64,000 nucleotides of DNA from CAKZML01 sp963823435. Lineage in GTDB: Bacteria; Pseudomonadota; Gammaproteobacteria; Steroidobacterales; BM003. Below are positions 7,120 through 16,552 of the stretch, in pieces. Under the pieces are notes generated by a model that worked only from the letters and a program-made list of their open reading frames with translations, was not told the origin of the DNA and did not search any database. The DNA is taken from positions 1,364,001 through 1,428,000 of the forward strand of contig CAWGLN010000001.1 of the NCBI GenBank assembly GCA_963823435.1, read 5' to 3'. The number at the start of each line of letters is the position of its first letter. The first letter of the stretch is position 1. Made by a program: the position numbers and the translations under genes.

Positions 7120-8457
7120 TTGTCCAGCATGCCCGCAGAACGAGACGACGTACAACGAGCAGTGGCCCAGGCCCTGGATCTTGCCGCCCGGCTGGGCGCC
7201 AGCCAGGCCGAGGCCGGCGCCAGTACCGAGCAGGGCTTGTCGGTTACCGTGCGCCTGGGCGAGGTAGAGACCCTGGAATACCAGCGTGATCGCGGTCTGG
7301 GTATCACCGTGTACTTTGGATCGCGCAAGGGCAGCGCCAGCACGGCGGACCTGGCCGAGAAGACCGTTCGCGAAACCGTGGAGAAGGCCTGCAGTATCGC
7401 GCGTTTCACAGCCGAGGATGAGTGTGCGGGATTGGCTGATCCAGACATGATAGCCACTGAGATTCCGGAGCTTGATCTTTACCATCCCTGGGACATTGAT
7501 GCCGAGCGTGCGATCGATCTGGCGCGGGCCTGCGAGAGCGCCGGTCGCGGCGTGGACAAGCGCATAAACAACTCCGAGGGGGCAAGCATTTCCAGTCATA
7601 GCGCCAGGCGAGTGTATGGCAACAGCCACGGTTTCCTGCATGGCTTCCAGAGCACAAGTCATAGCGCCAGTTGCGCAATGCTGGCCAGCCAGGACGACCA
7701 TATGGAGCGCGATTACTGGTACACCAGTGCGAGGGACGCGGCAGACCTGGAAGACGTTGAATCTGTCGGCCGGCGGGCGGGTGAACGTACGGTGCGCCGC
7801 CTGGGTGCACGCAAGCTCGCTACGGCCCGCGTGCCGGTGTTGTTTCCGCCCGAACTCGCGCGTGGCCTGATCGGGCACTTCACTGCCGCGGTACGCGGCG
7901 GGGCCCAGTATCGGGGTTCCTCGTTCCTGCTCAAGGCTGACGGTGAGCAGTTATTTCCAGAATGGCTGGACCTGAAGGAATGGCCACACCTGAAGAAAGC
8001 CATGGCAAGTGCGCCCTTCGACAACGAGGGTGTGGCGACGCGCGAGCGCACCCTGGTCGAGGATGGCGTACTGCGTGGTTATTTGTTGGACAGCTATTCT
8101 GCGCGCAAGCTTGGTATGCAGACCACCGGCAGTGCCGGGGGCTTGCACAATCTGATCGTGACTCCCCGGCAGACCATTTCACCGGAAGCCATGTTGCAGA
8201 AGATGGGTACGGGTCTGCTTATCGGTGAGTTGATGGGCCAGGGCGTGAACGGTGTGACTGGAGATTACTCGCGTGGTGCCGCGGGATTCTGGGTAGAAAA
8301 CGGCGAAATCATGTACCCGGTGCACGAGATCACCGTGGCCGGCAACCTGCGGGATATCTATCGCGGAATCCAGGCTGTCGGCGATGATATGGACAGCCGT
8401 GGCGCTATCCACAGTGGCTCTATTCTGATCGATCAGATGATGGTGGCAGGGGACTAG
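7120..8457 (+). CDS. pmbA: TldE/PmbA-type metalloprotease subunit
   Basis: 445 residues, the usual PmbA length. PmbA (TldE) forms a heterodimer with TldD that degrades unfolded peptides and matures microcin B17 and related RiPPs in some bacteria. Family features include LEYQRDRGLGITVYFG near the N-terminus, TRERTLVEDGVLRGYLLDSY and GDYSRGAAGFWVENGEI near the C-terminus. The start codon is TTG at 7120, with GGAG 8 bases upstream; an ATG 9 bases later is the alternative. tldD is not in the window. A role in processing the peptide encoded at 2540-2734 is possible in principle, but nothing here shows it. Confidence 0.94.
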   Translation: MSSMPAERDDVQRAVAQALDLAARLGASQAEAGASTEQGLSVTVRLGEVETLEYQRDRGLGITVYFGSRKGSASTADLAEKTVRETVEKACSIARFTAEDECAGLADPDMIATEIPELDLYHPWDIDAERAIDLARACESAGRGVDKRINNSEGASISSHSARRVYGNSHGFLHGFQSTSHSASCAMLASQDDHMERDYWYTSARDAADLEDVESVGRRAGERTVRRLGARKLATARVPVLFPPELARGLIGHFTAAVRGGAQYRGSSFLLKADGEQLFPEWLDLKEWPHLKKAMASAPFDNEGVATRERTLVEDGVLRGYLLDSYSARKLGMQTTGSAGGLHNLIVTPRQTISPEAMLQKMGTGLLIGELMGQGVNGVTGDYSRGAAGFWVENGEIMYPVHEITVAGNLRDIYRGIQAVGDDMDSRGAIHSGSILIDQMMVAGD

Positions 8458-9807
8458 CCGGCCTGCGTCTTTGCCTCGTCGGGAATCTTCTCTCCTTCGG
8501 GATATTGTTCTGTAACCAGTCCGTGCAGAGTCTGTCCGCCCAGTGCGGTTTCTATGGCCTGGTCCATGCCATCCACCAGGCCGCGAATACGATCCATGCC
8601 GGGGTGGGACGGAAAAGTATCCACCGGGTAATTGCGCACAGCGTCGACGATGTCGGTAAGTGTAATCCGATCCAGCGAGCGCCCCGGTACCGCGTGCTGA
8701 TGCTCAGTGGCACGCAACAGTCCTGCCTTTTCCAATTGGTGCAGGATGGGCGCCAGCACCGTCGCCGGTAGTTCCATGCTGGCCGCCAGGTCATCTATCC
8801 GGGGTCCCGGCTTGCCCTCCAGAAACTCTCGTCCCACCAACTCCATCGTCAGCAAGGCCAATAGCTCGCATTCCCGGTTAGGGAGGTTTACTTGTGCCCG
8901 ACCGACGCGCAAGTATTCTGGATGTTGCACGTAAAACGACAGTTGGGCGCCGATGAGCAGGATTATCCAGTTCAGGTATAGCCAGATCAGCACTACGATG
9001 CCGATCGCGAAGCCCGCGTAAATTGCCATGCGCGTAGGGGAGGCTGCCACGGTGGCAGCAAAAAACATACTCAGGGTAGCCCAGATCGCGCCGGCTGTGA
9101 TGCCGCCAACCAGTGCAGAGCCAAGTTTCACCTTGGTATTTGGAATGAAGGAATATACGAAGGTAAAGACTATGATCACCATCAGGTAAGGCGTCGATTT
9201 ACCCAAAAGCACCAGCCAGTAGCCGAAGGGTTCGATGGCGGCCACCTGCTGCACCAGCGACGTGTTGCTGATCGAGGCAATGGCGCCCATGGCCACAACC
9301 ATCAGCACCGGTCCCACCAGCAGTACACTGACATATTCGGTAAACCGCTGGGCGAAACTACGTGGCGTATCAACCTGCCAAACGAAGTTGAAGCTCTCCT
9401 CGATCTTTTGAATCATGGTTATCACGGTAAAAAACAGGAAAGCCAGACCAAAGGTAGCCAGCCAGTCGCCACGCACATTGTCCACGATGGCAATCAGGTT
9501 TGAGGTGATTTCCCCCGACCTGGGACCCAGCGGTTCGAGCATGGCCAGCAAGGCCGGCTCCAATTTCTTGTGGATGCCAAAACCCTTGAGCACGGAGAAA
9601 CTGAAAGCCAGCAGGGGCACGATGGACAGCAGGGTTGTATAGACCAGGCTCATGGCGCGCATGGTCAGCTGGCCACTGAAAAAGTCCCGTACGACGGCAT
9701 ACAGGTAACGCAGGAATGATTATTCCCGCACGCTGGTACCCGGGCGCGATGCTCCATCTTTCGTGCCAGAGAAAATCCACGACATTGAAGTTGATAATCG
9801 GGAACAT
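8454..9807 (-). CDS. YihY/UPF0761 family inner-membrane protein with C-terminal winged helix (frameshifted)
   Basis: The long frame (8454-9662) holds a YihY/BrkB-type protein. It has about six membrane helices (for example LLVGPVLMVVAMGAIASI and AIGIVVLIWLYLNWIILL) and a cytoplasmic C-terminal half of about 140 residues resembling a winged-helix domain. The true N-terminus is in another frame: MFPIINFNVVDFLWHERW from the ATG at 9807. It then shifts near 9715-9725 into FLRYLYAVVRDFFSGQLTMR, which joins the long frame. Total span is 3n+1. The family was once called ribonuclease BN by mistake and its function is unknown. The 3' end overlaps pmbA by 4 bases. Confidence 0.85.
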
Positions 9808-10187
9808 GTCTGCCTCGTGTGTCGTTCCTGGTCTTGCGTCCCCGGGCTTACGGCCTGGTTTCGCTGCGTGCCCGCGATTGTACCCCAGCTGGCAGGCGGA
9901 AAAGTCTGTTCACCTGGCAATTCCGTCATCCAGGGCATACAGCTTGTTTCAACCGGGCGGCCCCGGGACACCGCGTGTTTGGATAGGGGTGCCGCGACCG
10001 GGAATGGACCCGGATTTACGACCTGCCCACGTGGTGTGCAAGCAGTGGTTTGTGTCATGAGCGATGCCGGCTCCGGGCCATGCATCCTCACAGGTGTTCG
10101 TCTCTCAGTCCTGGCCCACGCGGATGTATTGGCAGCCTCGCATGAGCTGACGCTGTCTCACCTGTTCCAGCTCTATCGGCTCGGAGC
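9808..10187. other. Intergenic region, nothing recognised
   Basis: This 380-base stretch between yihY and purC has open frames on both strands. Their compositions (Cys/Gly/Arg-rich, no family resemblance) look like non-coding translation. No tRNA, strong hairpin with T-run or clear promoter was seen. Confidence 0.4.
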
Positions 10188-11087
10188 TTAGCCGGTCAAG
10201 CGCTCCAGCGCCTCGCGATAGCGATCGGCGGTTTGTTCCATGACTTCCGCCGGCAGGCGTGGGCCTGGCGCGCGCTTGTCCCAGTCCAGGGTTTCCAGGT
10301 AGTCCCGCACGAACTGCTTGTCAAAGCTGGGCGGGCTGCTGCCGGGCTTGTAGGAATCCGCGGGCCAAAAACGCGAGGAATCCGGAGTCAGGATTTCGTC
10401 GATCAGGACCAGCTCGCCATTGTCGTCCACCGCGAACTCGAACTTGGTGTCGGCGATTATGATGCCCCGGGCCCGGGCATATTCCGCCGCGTAGCGATAC
10501 ACCGACAGGGTGGTTTCACGTACCTGCTCCGCCACGTCCTGACCCAGGATTTTCACCGTCTCTTCGAACGATATATTTTCGTCGTGATTGCCGGCCGCGG
10601 CTTTGGTGGCCGGTGTGAAAATCGGCTCGGGTAAACGATCAGCCTGCTGTAGACCTTCGGGCAGGGCGATGCCGCACACCTTGCCGGTAGCCTGGTAATC
10701 CTTCCAGCCGGAACCACTCAGGTAGCCGCGTGCGACGGCCTCAATGGGCAGGGGTTTCAGGCGGCGCACAATGATGGAACGGCCACGGGCCTGCTCCAGG
10801 TCGTCCGGGTCACTTAGCACCGAGTCCAGCGGAACGTTCAGGATATGGTTCGGGACCAGTGTGCGGGTGTGATCAAACCAGAAACTGGAGATCGCAGTCA
10901 GTATCAATCCCTTGCCCGGAACCGGGTCAGGCAGGATGACGTCGAAGGCGGATAATCTGTCCGTCGTGACGATCAGCATCCGCTCATCATCAATGGGATA
11001 AATATCGCGAACCTTACCCCGGTGACTCAGGGTCAGGCCCTTCAGGGAAGATTCGAATAAGGGAGCGCTGTGTTTGTCAGACATCAT
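10188..11087 (-). CDS. purC: SAICAR synthase (phosphoribosylaminoimidazole-succinocarboxamide synthase)
   Basis: About 299 residues of the longer PurC type (as in Ade1). It joins CAIR to aspartate using ATP in purine synthesis. Recognisable parts are HRGKVRDIYPI, VTTDRLSAFDVILPDPVPGKG, EAVARGYLSGSGWKDY, IIIADTKFEFA and DEILTPDSSRFWPAD. The start is one of two adjacent ATGs at 11087 or 11084. The frame stays open 555 bases further upstream, but that part is the antisense of djlA. It is not linked to the purEK genes. Confidence 0.96.
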   Translation of the reverse strand: MMSDKHSAPLFESSLKGLTLSHRGKVRDIYPIDDERMLIVTTDRLSAFDVILPDPVPGKGLILTAISSFWFDHTRTLVPNHILNVPLDSVLSDPDDLEQARGRSIIVRRLKPLPIEAVARGYLSGSGWKDYQATGKVCGIALPEGLQQADRLPEPIFTPATKAAAGNHDENISFEETVKILGQDVAEQVRETTLSVYRYAAEYARARGIIIADTKFEFAVDDNGELVLIDEILTPDSSRFWPADSYKPGSSPPSFDKQFVRDYLETLDWDKRAPGPRLPAEVMEQTADRYREALERLTG

Positions 11088-11241
11088 GGGGTGCCGCCAG
11101 GGAGTTCTCAGGTTAGCCAGGAGGGGCGTGAAGCAGGACGATAAACTGCTACCATAGCCGCTTGGGATTTTAAACGCAGAGATTGTCCTCGCGGCGGGCC
11201 ACGAGGTCAATCCGCAGTTCGCGCTAGGGGTCGCTTGCACG

Positions 11242-12063
11242 GTGCAATATCTGGGGAAAATAGTCGGTGGGATGATTGGTGCGGCGTTCGGACCAGTCGG
11301 CGCCTTGCTGGGCGTATTCGTCGGGCACCAGTTCGACAGGGGCGCAGCCGAGCAGTTCGGAGTTCGTGGAGGCTTTGGTTCTGCCAATCCGGAAGCCGTG
11401 CGCAGGGCTTTTTTCGAGACCACATTTTCGGTTATGGGGCACCTGGCCAAGGTCGACGGACTGGTGTCCGAAGAGGAGATACGCCAGGCTCGGGCGGTCA
11501 TGTACCGCATGCAGTTGAGCCCGGAGCTTACCCGGGAGGCCATGCGCCTGTTCAACCAGGGCAAGGACGCAGACTTTCCCCTGGAGCTCACTCTCCAGCG
11601 ATTCAGGACCCAGGCGGGAGGGCAGCATGATTTGTTCCGCACTTTCCTGCTGATTCAGTTGCAGGCTGCGCTGGCAAACGGACGCATTGACAATGTCGAG
11701 CGCGCCCTGCTCTGGCGCATGTGCCAGGTACTTGGCATTTCCCGGGTGGAGTTGGCCCAGCTTGAGGCAATGATCAGGGCCCAGACGATTTTTGGTGGCG
11801 GTAGCGCGGGGACCGGGCAGGCTGGCGGGCAGCGGGTTCGACCGGCAAATTCACTGGAGCAGGCATACAAGGTACTGGGTGTGGAGCCGGCAGCCTCGGA
11901 TGCGGAGGTCAAGAAGGCCTACCGCCGCCTGATGAGTCAGCACCACCCCGACAAACTGCTGGCTCGCGGGTTGCCCGAGTCCATGCGTGGCGAGGCGGAA
12001 ACGCGTACCCAGGAGATACGCGCGGCCTACGATGTGCTGCGCGAGACCCGGGGTATACGTTAG
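11242..12063 (+). CDS. djlA: DjlA-type membrane-anchored co-chaperone (TerB plus DnaJ domains)
   Basis: 273 residues from a GTG start. An N-terminal glycine-rich membrane segment (IVGGMIGAAFGPVGALLGVF) is followed by a TerB-like helical domain at about residues 50-180, a short Gly/Gln linker, and a C-terminal J domain at about residues 205-272 with the HPD motif (QHHPDKL). This is the full DjlA order. DjlA is an inner-membrane J protein facing the cytoplasm that stimulates DnaK and is linked to envelope-stress signalling. It is divergent from purC and upstream of rpe. Confidence 0.93.
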   Translation: MQYLGKIVGGMIGAAFGPVGALLGVFVGHQFDRGAAEQFGVRGGFGSANPEAVRRAFFETTFSVMGHLAKVDGLVSEEEIRQARAVMYRMQLSPELTREAMRLFNQGKDADFPLELTLQRFRTQAGGQHDLFRTFLLIQLQAALANGRIDNVERALLWRMCQVLGISRVELAQLEAMIRAQTIFGGGSAGTGQAGGQRVRPANSLEQAYKVLGVEPAASDAEVKKAYRRLMSQHHPDKLLARGLPESMRGEAETRTQEIRAAYDVLRETRGIR

Positions 12064-12377
12064 GGAACCTCATGATTTATTCAGGAATTCGTGGCTTGCG
12101 GCGAAAACCCCCGCCTGCCGGTCGCCAGATCATCGCGGTAGAGTGCGTTTTCCGCAGCATTTTGGCCGGTGCACGAGTGCAGCCTGCGCTTCTGCTTGGC
12201 AATTCTCGGCAAGCCGGTTCATCTGGCATTGGTGCTGTAGACCCCTTGGCCGGCGATCAACCTGTTGTCTCATCGAACAGAGGTCCCCGGATCGATATTC
12301 GCCATGACTTGGGTCGAGATTCCCGTTAACCTTTCCCCCTGGGTTTCGGCTACGGCTTTGCAAGGCGTGACACGATT
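12064..12377. other. Intergenic region, nothing recognised
   Basis: The 314 bases between djlA and rpe have short open frames on both strands without family resemblance. No hairpin with a T-run was found. Confidence 0.35.
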
Positions 12378-13053
12378 ATGAAACAGGCTCCGATTATTGC
12401 TCCATCGATACTTTCCGCCGATTTCGCCCGCCTGGGCGAGGAAGTGGAGGCTGTGCTTGCCGCGGGCGCGGAACTGGTTCATTTCGATGTGATGGACAAT
12501 CACTACGTTCCAAACCTCACTATCGGACCCCTGGTCTGTGAGGCCTTGCGCAAGCATGGTATTTCGGCCGATATCGATGTGCACCTGATGGTAAAACCGG
12601 TAGATCGGATTATTCCCGACTTTGCGCGGGCCGGGGCCAGCTACATCACCTTTCATCCCGAGGCCAGCGAGCACGTGGATCGAACCTTGCAGTTGATCCG
12701 TAACGAAGGCTGCAAGGCCGGCCTGGTGTTTAACCCCGCCACATCCCTGGGCTGGTTGGAGCATGTCATGGACAAGATCGACATGATCCTGATCATGTCG
12801 GTAAATCCGGGCTTTGGCGGACAGGGATTTATCCCCGAGGCGCTGGACAAGCTACGCGCGGCGCGTCAAATTGATCGATGCTTCCGGACGCTCCATACGC
12901 CTGGAAATAGACGGTGGGGTCAAGGTGGACAACATCGGACAGATCGCCTCTGCCGGGGCGGACACCTTCGTGGCAGGCTCGGCAATTTTTGGTGCGGGCG
13001 ATTACCAGGCGACCATCGCCGCCATGCAGCAGCAGATCGCCAGCGCGAGGTGA
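12378..13053 (+). CDS. rpe: Ribulose-phosphate 3-epimerase (one-base frameshift)
   Basis: This TIM-barrel enzyme interconverts ribulose-5-phosphate and xylulose-5-phosphate in the pentose-phosphate pathway. The first part reads IIAPSILSADFARLGEE, HFDVMDNHYVPNLTIGP, HLMVKPVDR and MSVNPGFGGQGFIPEAL. Near 12868 the frame changes, and the rest reads RLEIDGGVKVDNIG and GADTFVAGSAIFG to a stop at 13053. The total is 3n+1 bases for about 225 residues, the normal length. CAAATTGATC reads correctly if one A is removed, giving CAA TTG ATC GAT. A break in so basic an enzyme, with every motif kept, points to sequence error. Confidence 0.93.
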
Positions 13054-13095
13054 GGCAAGATAGTTATAGACAGGCAGATTCGGCTGGAATGCGAT

Positions 13096-13765
13096 CTAGG
13101 CAGACGTCGCCCGGGGCGGTGGTTTGGGCCGGACGTTGTAGACCACGATGGTCTTGCCCTTGGCTCTGCAGCAGACCCTGTTCTTCCAGGACCTTGAGCA
13201 CCCTTCCGGCCATTTCCCTTGAACACCCGACCAGGCGGCTCAGTTCCTGGCGACTGACCTTGATTTGCATGCCTTCGGGATGAGTCATGGCGTCGGGTTC
13301 CCGGCACAGGTCCATGATGGAATGAGCGATGCGACCGGTGACGTCCACGAAAGCCAGGTCACCCAGCTTGCGATTGGTGCGGTTCAGGCGGCTGGCCAAC
13401 TGGGTGGCCAGTTCGAAAATCAGACCCGGGCTTTCCGAGGCAATTTGCCGGAAGCGGGGGTAGGTCATTTCGGCGATTTCACATTCGACACGGGTTCGCA
13501 CCCAGGCGCTGCGTGTGGGTTGCTCGTAGAACAAACCCATTTCGCCGAAGAACTCGCCCTTGTTCAGGTAGGCCAGCACCATCTCGTTGCCGTCCTCGTC
13601 TTCGATCATCACTTCGACCGAGCCTTCGATCATGAAGTACAGAATGTCGGGCAGGTCGCCGGCGTGTATGACGACGGTTTTTGAGGGAACGGTTCTGACC
13701 CTGCAGTAGCTCAGGAATCTGTTGATGGCAGGAATATCGCTAAGCGGCTTTGCAGCAAGTTCCAT
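13096..13765 (-). CDS. vfr: Vfr/CRP-family cAMP-responsive transcription regulator (frameshifted near C-terminus)
   Basis: It has a cyclic-nucleotide-binding domain with GEFFGEMGLFYEQPTRSAWVR, then the dimer helix, then a DNA-binding domain with SRQELSRLVGCSREMAGRVL. This matches Vfr/CRP closely. The last 20 codons are in another frame: after LLQS one extra C near 13155 hides KGKTIVVYNVR, the usual Vfr ending. Repaired length is about 222 residues, stop at 13096. Vfr binds cAMP and controls virulence, motility and catabolism genes in pseudomonads. It is convergent with rpe. Confidence 0.9.
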
Positions 13766-13882
13766 CCGCTGTCCCCCTGGAGTGATCTTGGAAATTATTA
13801 TGTTACCTAGCCACTTTTTAAACTACACGCAGTCGCTTATCAAGTGTGGAATGGTTTTTGATCACTCATTGGTAGTTCCGGA

Positions 13883-14539
13883 TCATATCCAGTAGGAGGT
13901 TCGGGTCATAAGTCGGGATGTCAGGGTCATCAGACCCCGAACAGGCGTCGGCAGTTCTGCCGCACCCGCGCTTTCCGCCGCTTGCCCATGAAGTTTCTCA
14001 TCCGCCTTCATCTGTTCCAGGATGGCGCGACTGCGCTCATCTCCCTCTGGCAGACGCTCAATGTGGTCCTCAAGGTGCTTGACCACCTGTCTCTCGGTTT
14101 CTGCCACAAACCCCAGGCTCCAGCGATCGCCGGCCATGCCGGCCAGCGCGCCAATAGCAAAGGATCCGGCATACCACAGCGGGTTCAATACACTCGGGCG
14201 GGCGTCAAGTTCCTGAAGCCTGGACTCGCACCAGTGCAGATGATCTATCTCTTCACGACGCCGCTTGTTCCATCGCTTCGCGCACATTCTCCAGACGTGC
14301 TGTCATGGCCTGACCCTGGTACAAGGCCTGGGCGGCCACCTCGCCGGAATGATTGACGCGCATCAGTCCGGCCACATGCCGTCGTTGTTCCCAGGCGACA
14401 GGAGTCGTCGCCGGTCTCTGATGCCGGGATTGGAACGTCCCGAGCCCGGCTGGAGGCCGGATGCGGTACGCAGGACCTGGTCAAAACCAGACACCAGTAA
14501 ATCGAGAAAATCCAGGTTGCTCTTGTTCATAGCGGGCAT
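13883..14539 (-). CDS. coq7: Coq7-type demethoxyubiquinone hydroxylase (two or more frameshifts)
   Basis: Three frames together make one Coq7 protein. The first is an N-terminus (MNKSNLDFLDLLVSGFDQVL) from an ATG at 14530 or 14539. The second is a middle part, GLMRVNHSGEVAAQALYQGQ, with the diiron Glu. The third is a C-terminal part, REEIDHLHWCESRL, WYAGSFAIGALAG, and ETERQVVKHLEDHI to the stop at 13883. Breaks fall near 14425 and 14262. The enzyme hydroxylates the ubiquinone precursor ring with a carboxylate-bridged diiron centre. All ligand motifs are present once the frames are joined, so it is probably functional in the organism. Confidence 0.88.
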
Positions 14540-14699
14540 TGTATCGTCCGGGTCGAATTTTTAGGGTGCTTTTTGTAGGCACGGTCGGTATCATCCCGAC
14601 CCCTGCAGCCTGGACCTACTTGGTTGCTGCAGGAATGGCGGCCGCCACAGGCGAAGTTCCGCTGAAGGCAACAACCCAATCAAGACGAGAGATTTTGGC

Positions 14700-15417
14700 A
14701 TGAAAAGCAAATTCGCAATTGCAGCGCTTGCCGCTGCCCTGCTGGCCATGGGCAATGCCCGTGCCGCGGAAGAAGAAGGCCCCTGGGCCGGGACAGCCAG
14801 CCTGGGCTACCTGTCCTCTACCGGTAACACCGAGTCTACAAACCTCAGTGCGGAAGCCAGCGTTTCCTACTCCGTCGATGGCTGGGTTCACAATGGCTTC
14901 CTGTCGGCCAAGGGTTCAAGCACCGAGGGCGTCACTACGGGCGAGCGCTACCAGGCGCAGTACAAGGTGGACAAGTCGTTAAACGAAAAGACTTATCTGT
15001 TCGGACGGCTTGAACTACGACAAGGACCGTTTCTCGGGTTTCGATAACACGGTATCCGGCGCTGCGGGTCTGGGGCGCCGCCTGATTGAGCAGGAAAAGC
15101 ACCTTCTCAAAGGCGAGGCGGGCGTGGGTGCTCGTCGCCAGGAGCTGGAAGATGGAACCACCAGTGATAACGCAATTTTCCTTGGTAACCTGAATTATCT
15201 TTACACCATCAGTGAAAACGCCGAGTTCACCCAGGTCTTCCTGGTCGAGATGGGGCAGGACAACGATTACGGCGAAAGCGTGACCAAGCTCAAGGCGAAT
15301 ATCGTGGGTGCCTTGGCTCTGGCGCTGAGCTACACCGTGAAGCACAACACCAATCCGCCGGTTGGTTTTGAGAAAACCGATACTTTTACGGCGATTGCTT
15401 TAGAGTACAAGTTCTAG
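14700..15417 (+). CDS. DUF481/YdiY-like outer-membrane beta-barrel protein (frameshifted)
   Basis: It has a signal peptide MKSKFAIAALAAALLAMGNARA followed by GYLSSTGNTESTNLS, the opening strand typical of DUF481 proteins. The frame breaks near 15010: removing one A gives LFGGLNYDKDRFSGF, and the rest ends with alternating strands and a terminal aromatic (LEYKF), usual for outer-membrane barrels. The span is 3n+1, about 238 residues. Function is unknown; some relatives are salt-stress-induced. It stands between coq7 (divergent) and rplM. Confidence 0.85.
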
Positions 15418-15607
15418 AAAGACCGTTTCCCCAGGCCCTGGCCTGGGGCAATAGTTAGACAAAGTATTGTTTTAAAAAGAATATTGGCCAAACGGGCCCC
15501 GAGCCGGTCAAAACACGGGTTTCTGCGAAAGAGGTTGCAGAGACCGTAGCCGTGTTTTAAAATGCCGGGCTTTTCGCCATTCCTTAAAAGTGCGTAGTGA
15601 TTCAGTG

Positions 15608-16036
15608 ATGAAAACGATTTCCGCAAAAAACGAGACTGTAAAGCGCGACTGGTACGTGGTCGACGCCACTGACAAGACGCTCGGACGCCTGGCTACCGAG
15701 ATCGCGCACCGTTTGCGCGGCAAGCATAAGGCCATCTTTACTCCCCACGTGGACACTGGCGACTACATCGTTGTAGTCAATGCCGAGAAAGTCCACGTCA
15801 CGGGAAGAAAGCTCCAGGACAAGATGTACCACCACCATACCGGCTACATCGGCAACCTGAAGTCCATCAATCTTGAAAAGCTGCTGGCTTTGAAGCCCGA
15901 AAGCGTCCTCGAAAAGGCCGTCAAGGGTATGCTTCCGAAGAACCCACTGGGTCGGAAGATGTTCAAGAAGCTCAAGGTTTTCAAGGGCCCCGAACACACA
16001 CATAGTGCCCAGCAGCCCCTGCCGCTGGAACTGTAA
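15608..16036 (+). CDS. rplM: 50S ribosomal protein L13
   Basis: 142 residues starting MKTISAKNETV at the ATG at 15608. An upstream in-frame extension to 15590 is unlikely because L13 begins here across the family. Signature parts are DATDKTLGRLATEIA, GDYIVVVNAEKVHVTG, MLPKNPLGRKMFKKLKV and a terminal QQPLPLEL. L13 is an early assembly protein of the large subunit. It precedes rpsI by 26 bases, the normal two-gene operon. Confidence 0.98.
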   Translation: MKTISAKNETVKRDWYVVDATDKTLGRLATEIAHRLRGKHKAIFTPHVDTGDYIVVVNAEKVHVTGRKLQDKMYHHHTGYIGNLKSINLEKLLALKPESVLEKAVKGMLPKNPLGRKMFKKLKVFKGPEHTHSAQQPLPLEL

Positions 16037-16062
16037 AAAGTCTGATCAAGGTATAAAGACCC

Positions 16063-16455
16063 ATGGCTGAAACGGCTTACTACGGCACCGGACGTCGCAA
16101 AACATCCGCCGCTCGCGTTTACATCCGCCCCGGAACGGGCGTCATTAATGTTAACGATCGTCCCCTGGACGAGTACTTCGGTCGCGAGACCGGTCGTATG
16201 ATCGTTCGCCAGGCCCTGGACGCAGCTGATGCCAAGGACAAGTTCGATATCACCGTAACCGTCAAGGGTGGTGGTAACACCGGCCAGGCAGGCGCCATTC
16301 GTCACGGTATTACCCGTGCCTTGATCCAGTACAGCGAAGAGCTGCGTAAGCCGCTGCGTAAAGCCGGCTTCGTGACTCGTGATGCCCGTGAGGTTGAGCG
16401 TAAGAAGGTCGGTCTGCGCAAGGCCCGTCGCGCTACACAGTACTCCAAGCGTTAA
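16063..16455 (+). CDS. rpsI: 30S ribosomal protein S9
   Basis: 130 residues, usual length. It begins YYGTGRRKTSAARV and ends in the conserved basic tail QYSKR, which reaches the P-site tRNA. It is cotranscribed with rplM. Confidence 0.98.
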   Translation: MAETAYYGTGRRKTSAARVYIRPGTGVINVNDRPLDEYFGRETGRMIVRQALDAADAKDKFDITVTVKGGGNTGQAGAIRHGITRALIQYSEELRKPLRKAGFVTRDAREVERKKVGLRKARRATQYSKR

Positions 16456-16478
16456 TCGCACAGGCGTACGACCCCTAT

Positions 16479-16552
16479 TGGGAGATCGTCTAGCGGTAGG
16501 ACTGCGGACTCTGACTCCGCCAACCAAGGTTCGAATCCTTGTCTCCCAGCCA
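16479..16552 (+). tRNA. tRNA-Gln (anticodon CTG), CCA encoded
   Basis: 74 bases. The acceptor TGGGAGA (16479-16485) pairs with TCTCCCA, followed by G and an encoded CCA. The anticodon stem GCGGA/TCCGC holds the loop CTCTGAC with anticodon CTG, and the T arm is AAGGTTCGAATCCTT. It lies 23 bases after rpsI and is followed by an intrinsic terminator. Its 3' end is repeated three more times downstream. Confidence 0.95.

Noticed and set aside
7036..7878. Long minus-strand frame opposite pmbA
   Set aside because: Mirror frame of a high-GC gene, with no family resemblance, while pmbA on the plus strand is clearly real.
9763..10191. 142-codon plus-strand frame between yihY and purC
   Set aside because: It starts inside the yihY N-terminus on the opposite strand and has Cys/Gly/Arg-rich composition without domains.
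11088..11642. Upstream extension of the purC frame
   Set aside because: It is the antisense of djlA, and the SAICAR synthase family begins at the ATGs at 11087/11084.
12378..13053. Calling rpe, coq7, pepP and the other split genes pseudogenes
   Set aside because: All conserved motifs survive on both sides of each one-base break, and the events are spread over essential and accessory genes alike, which fits sequence error better than decay.
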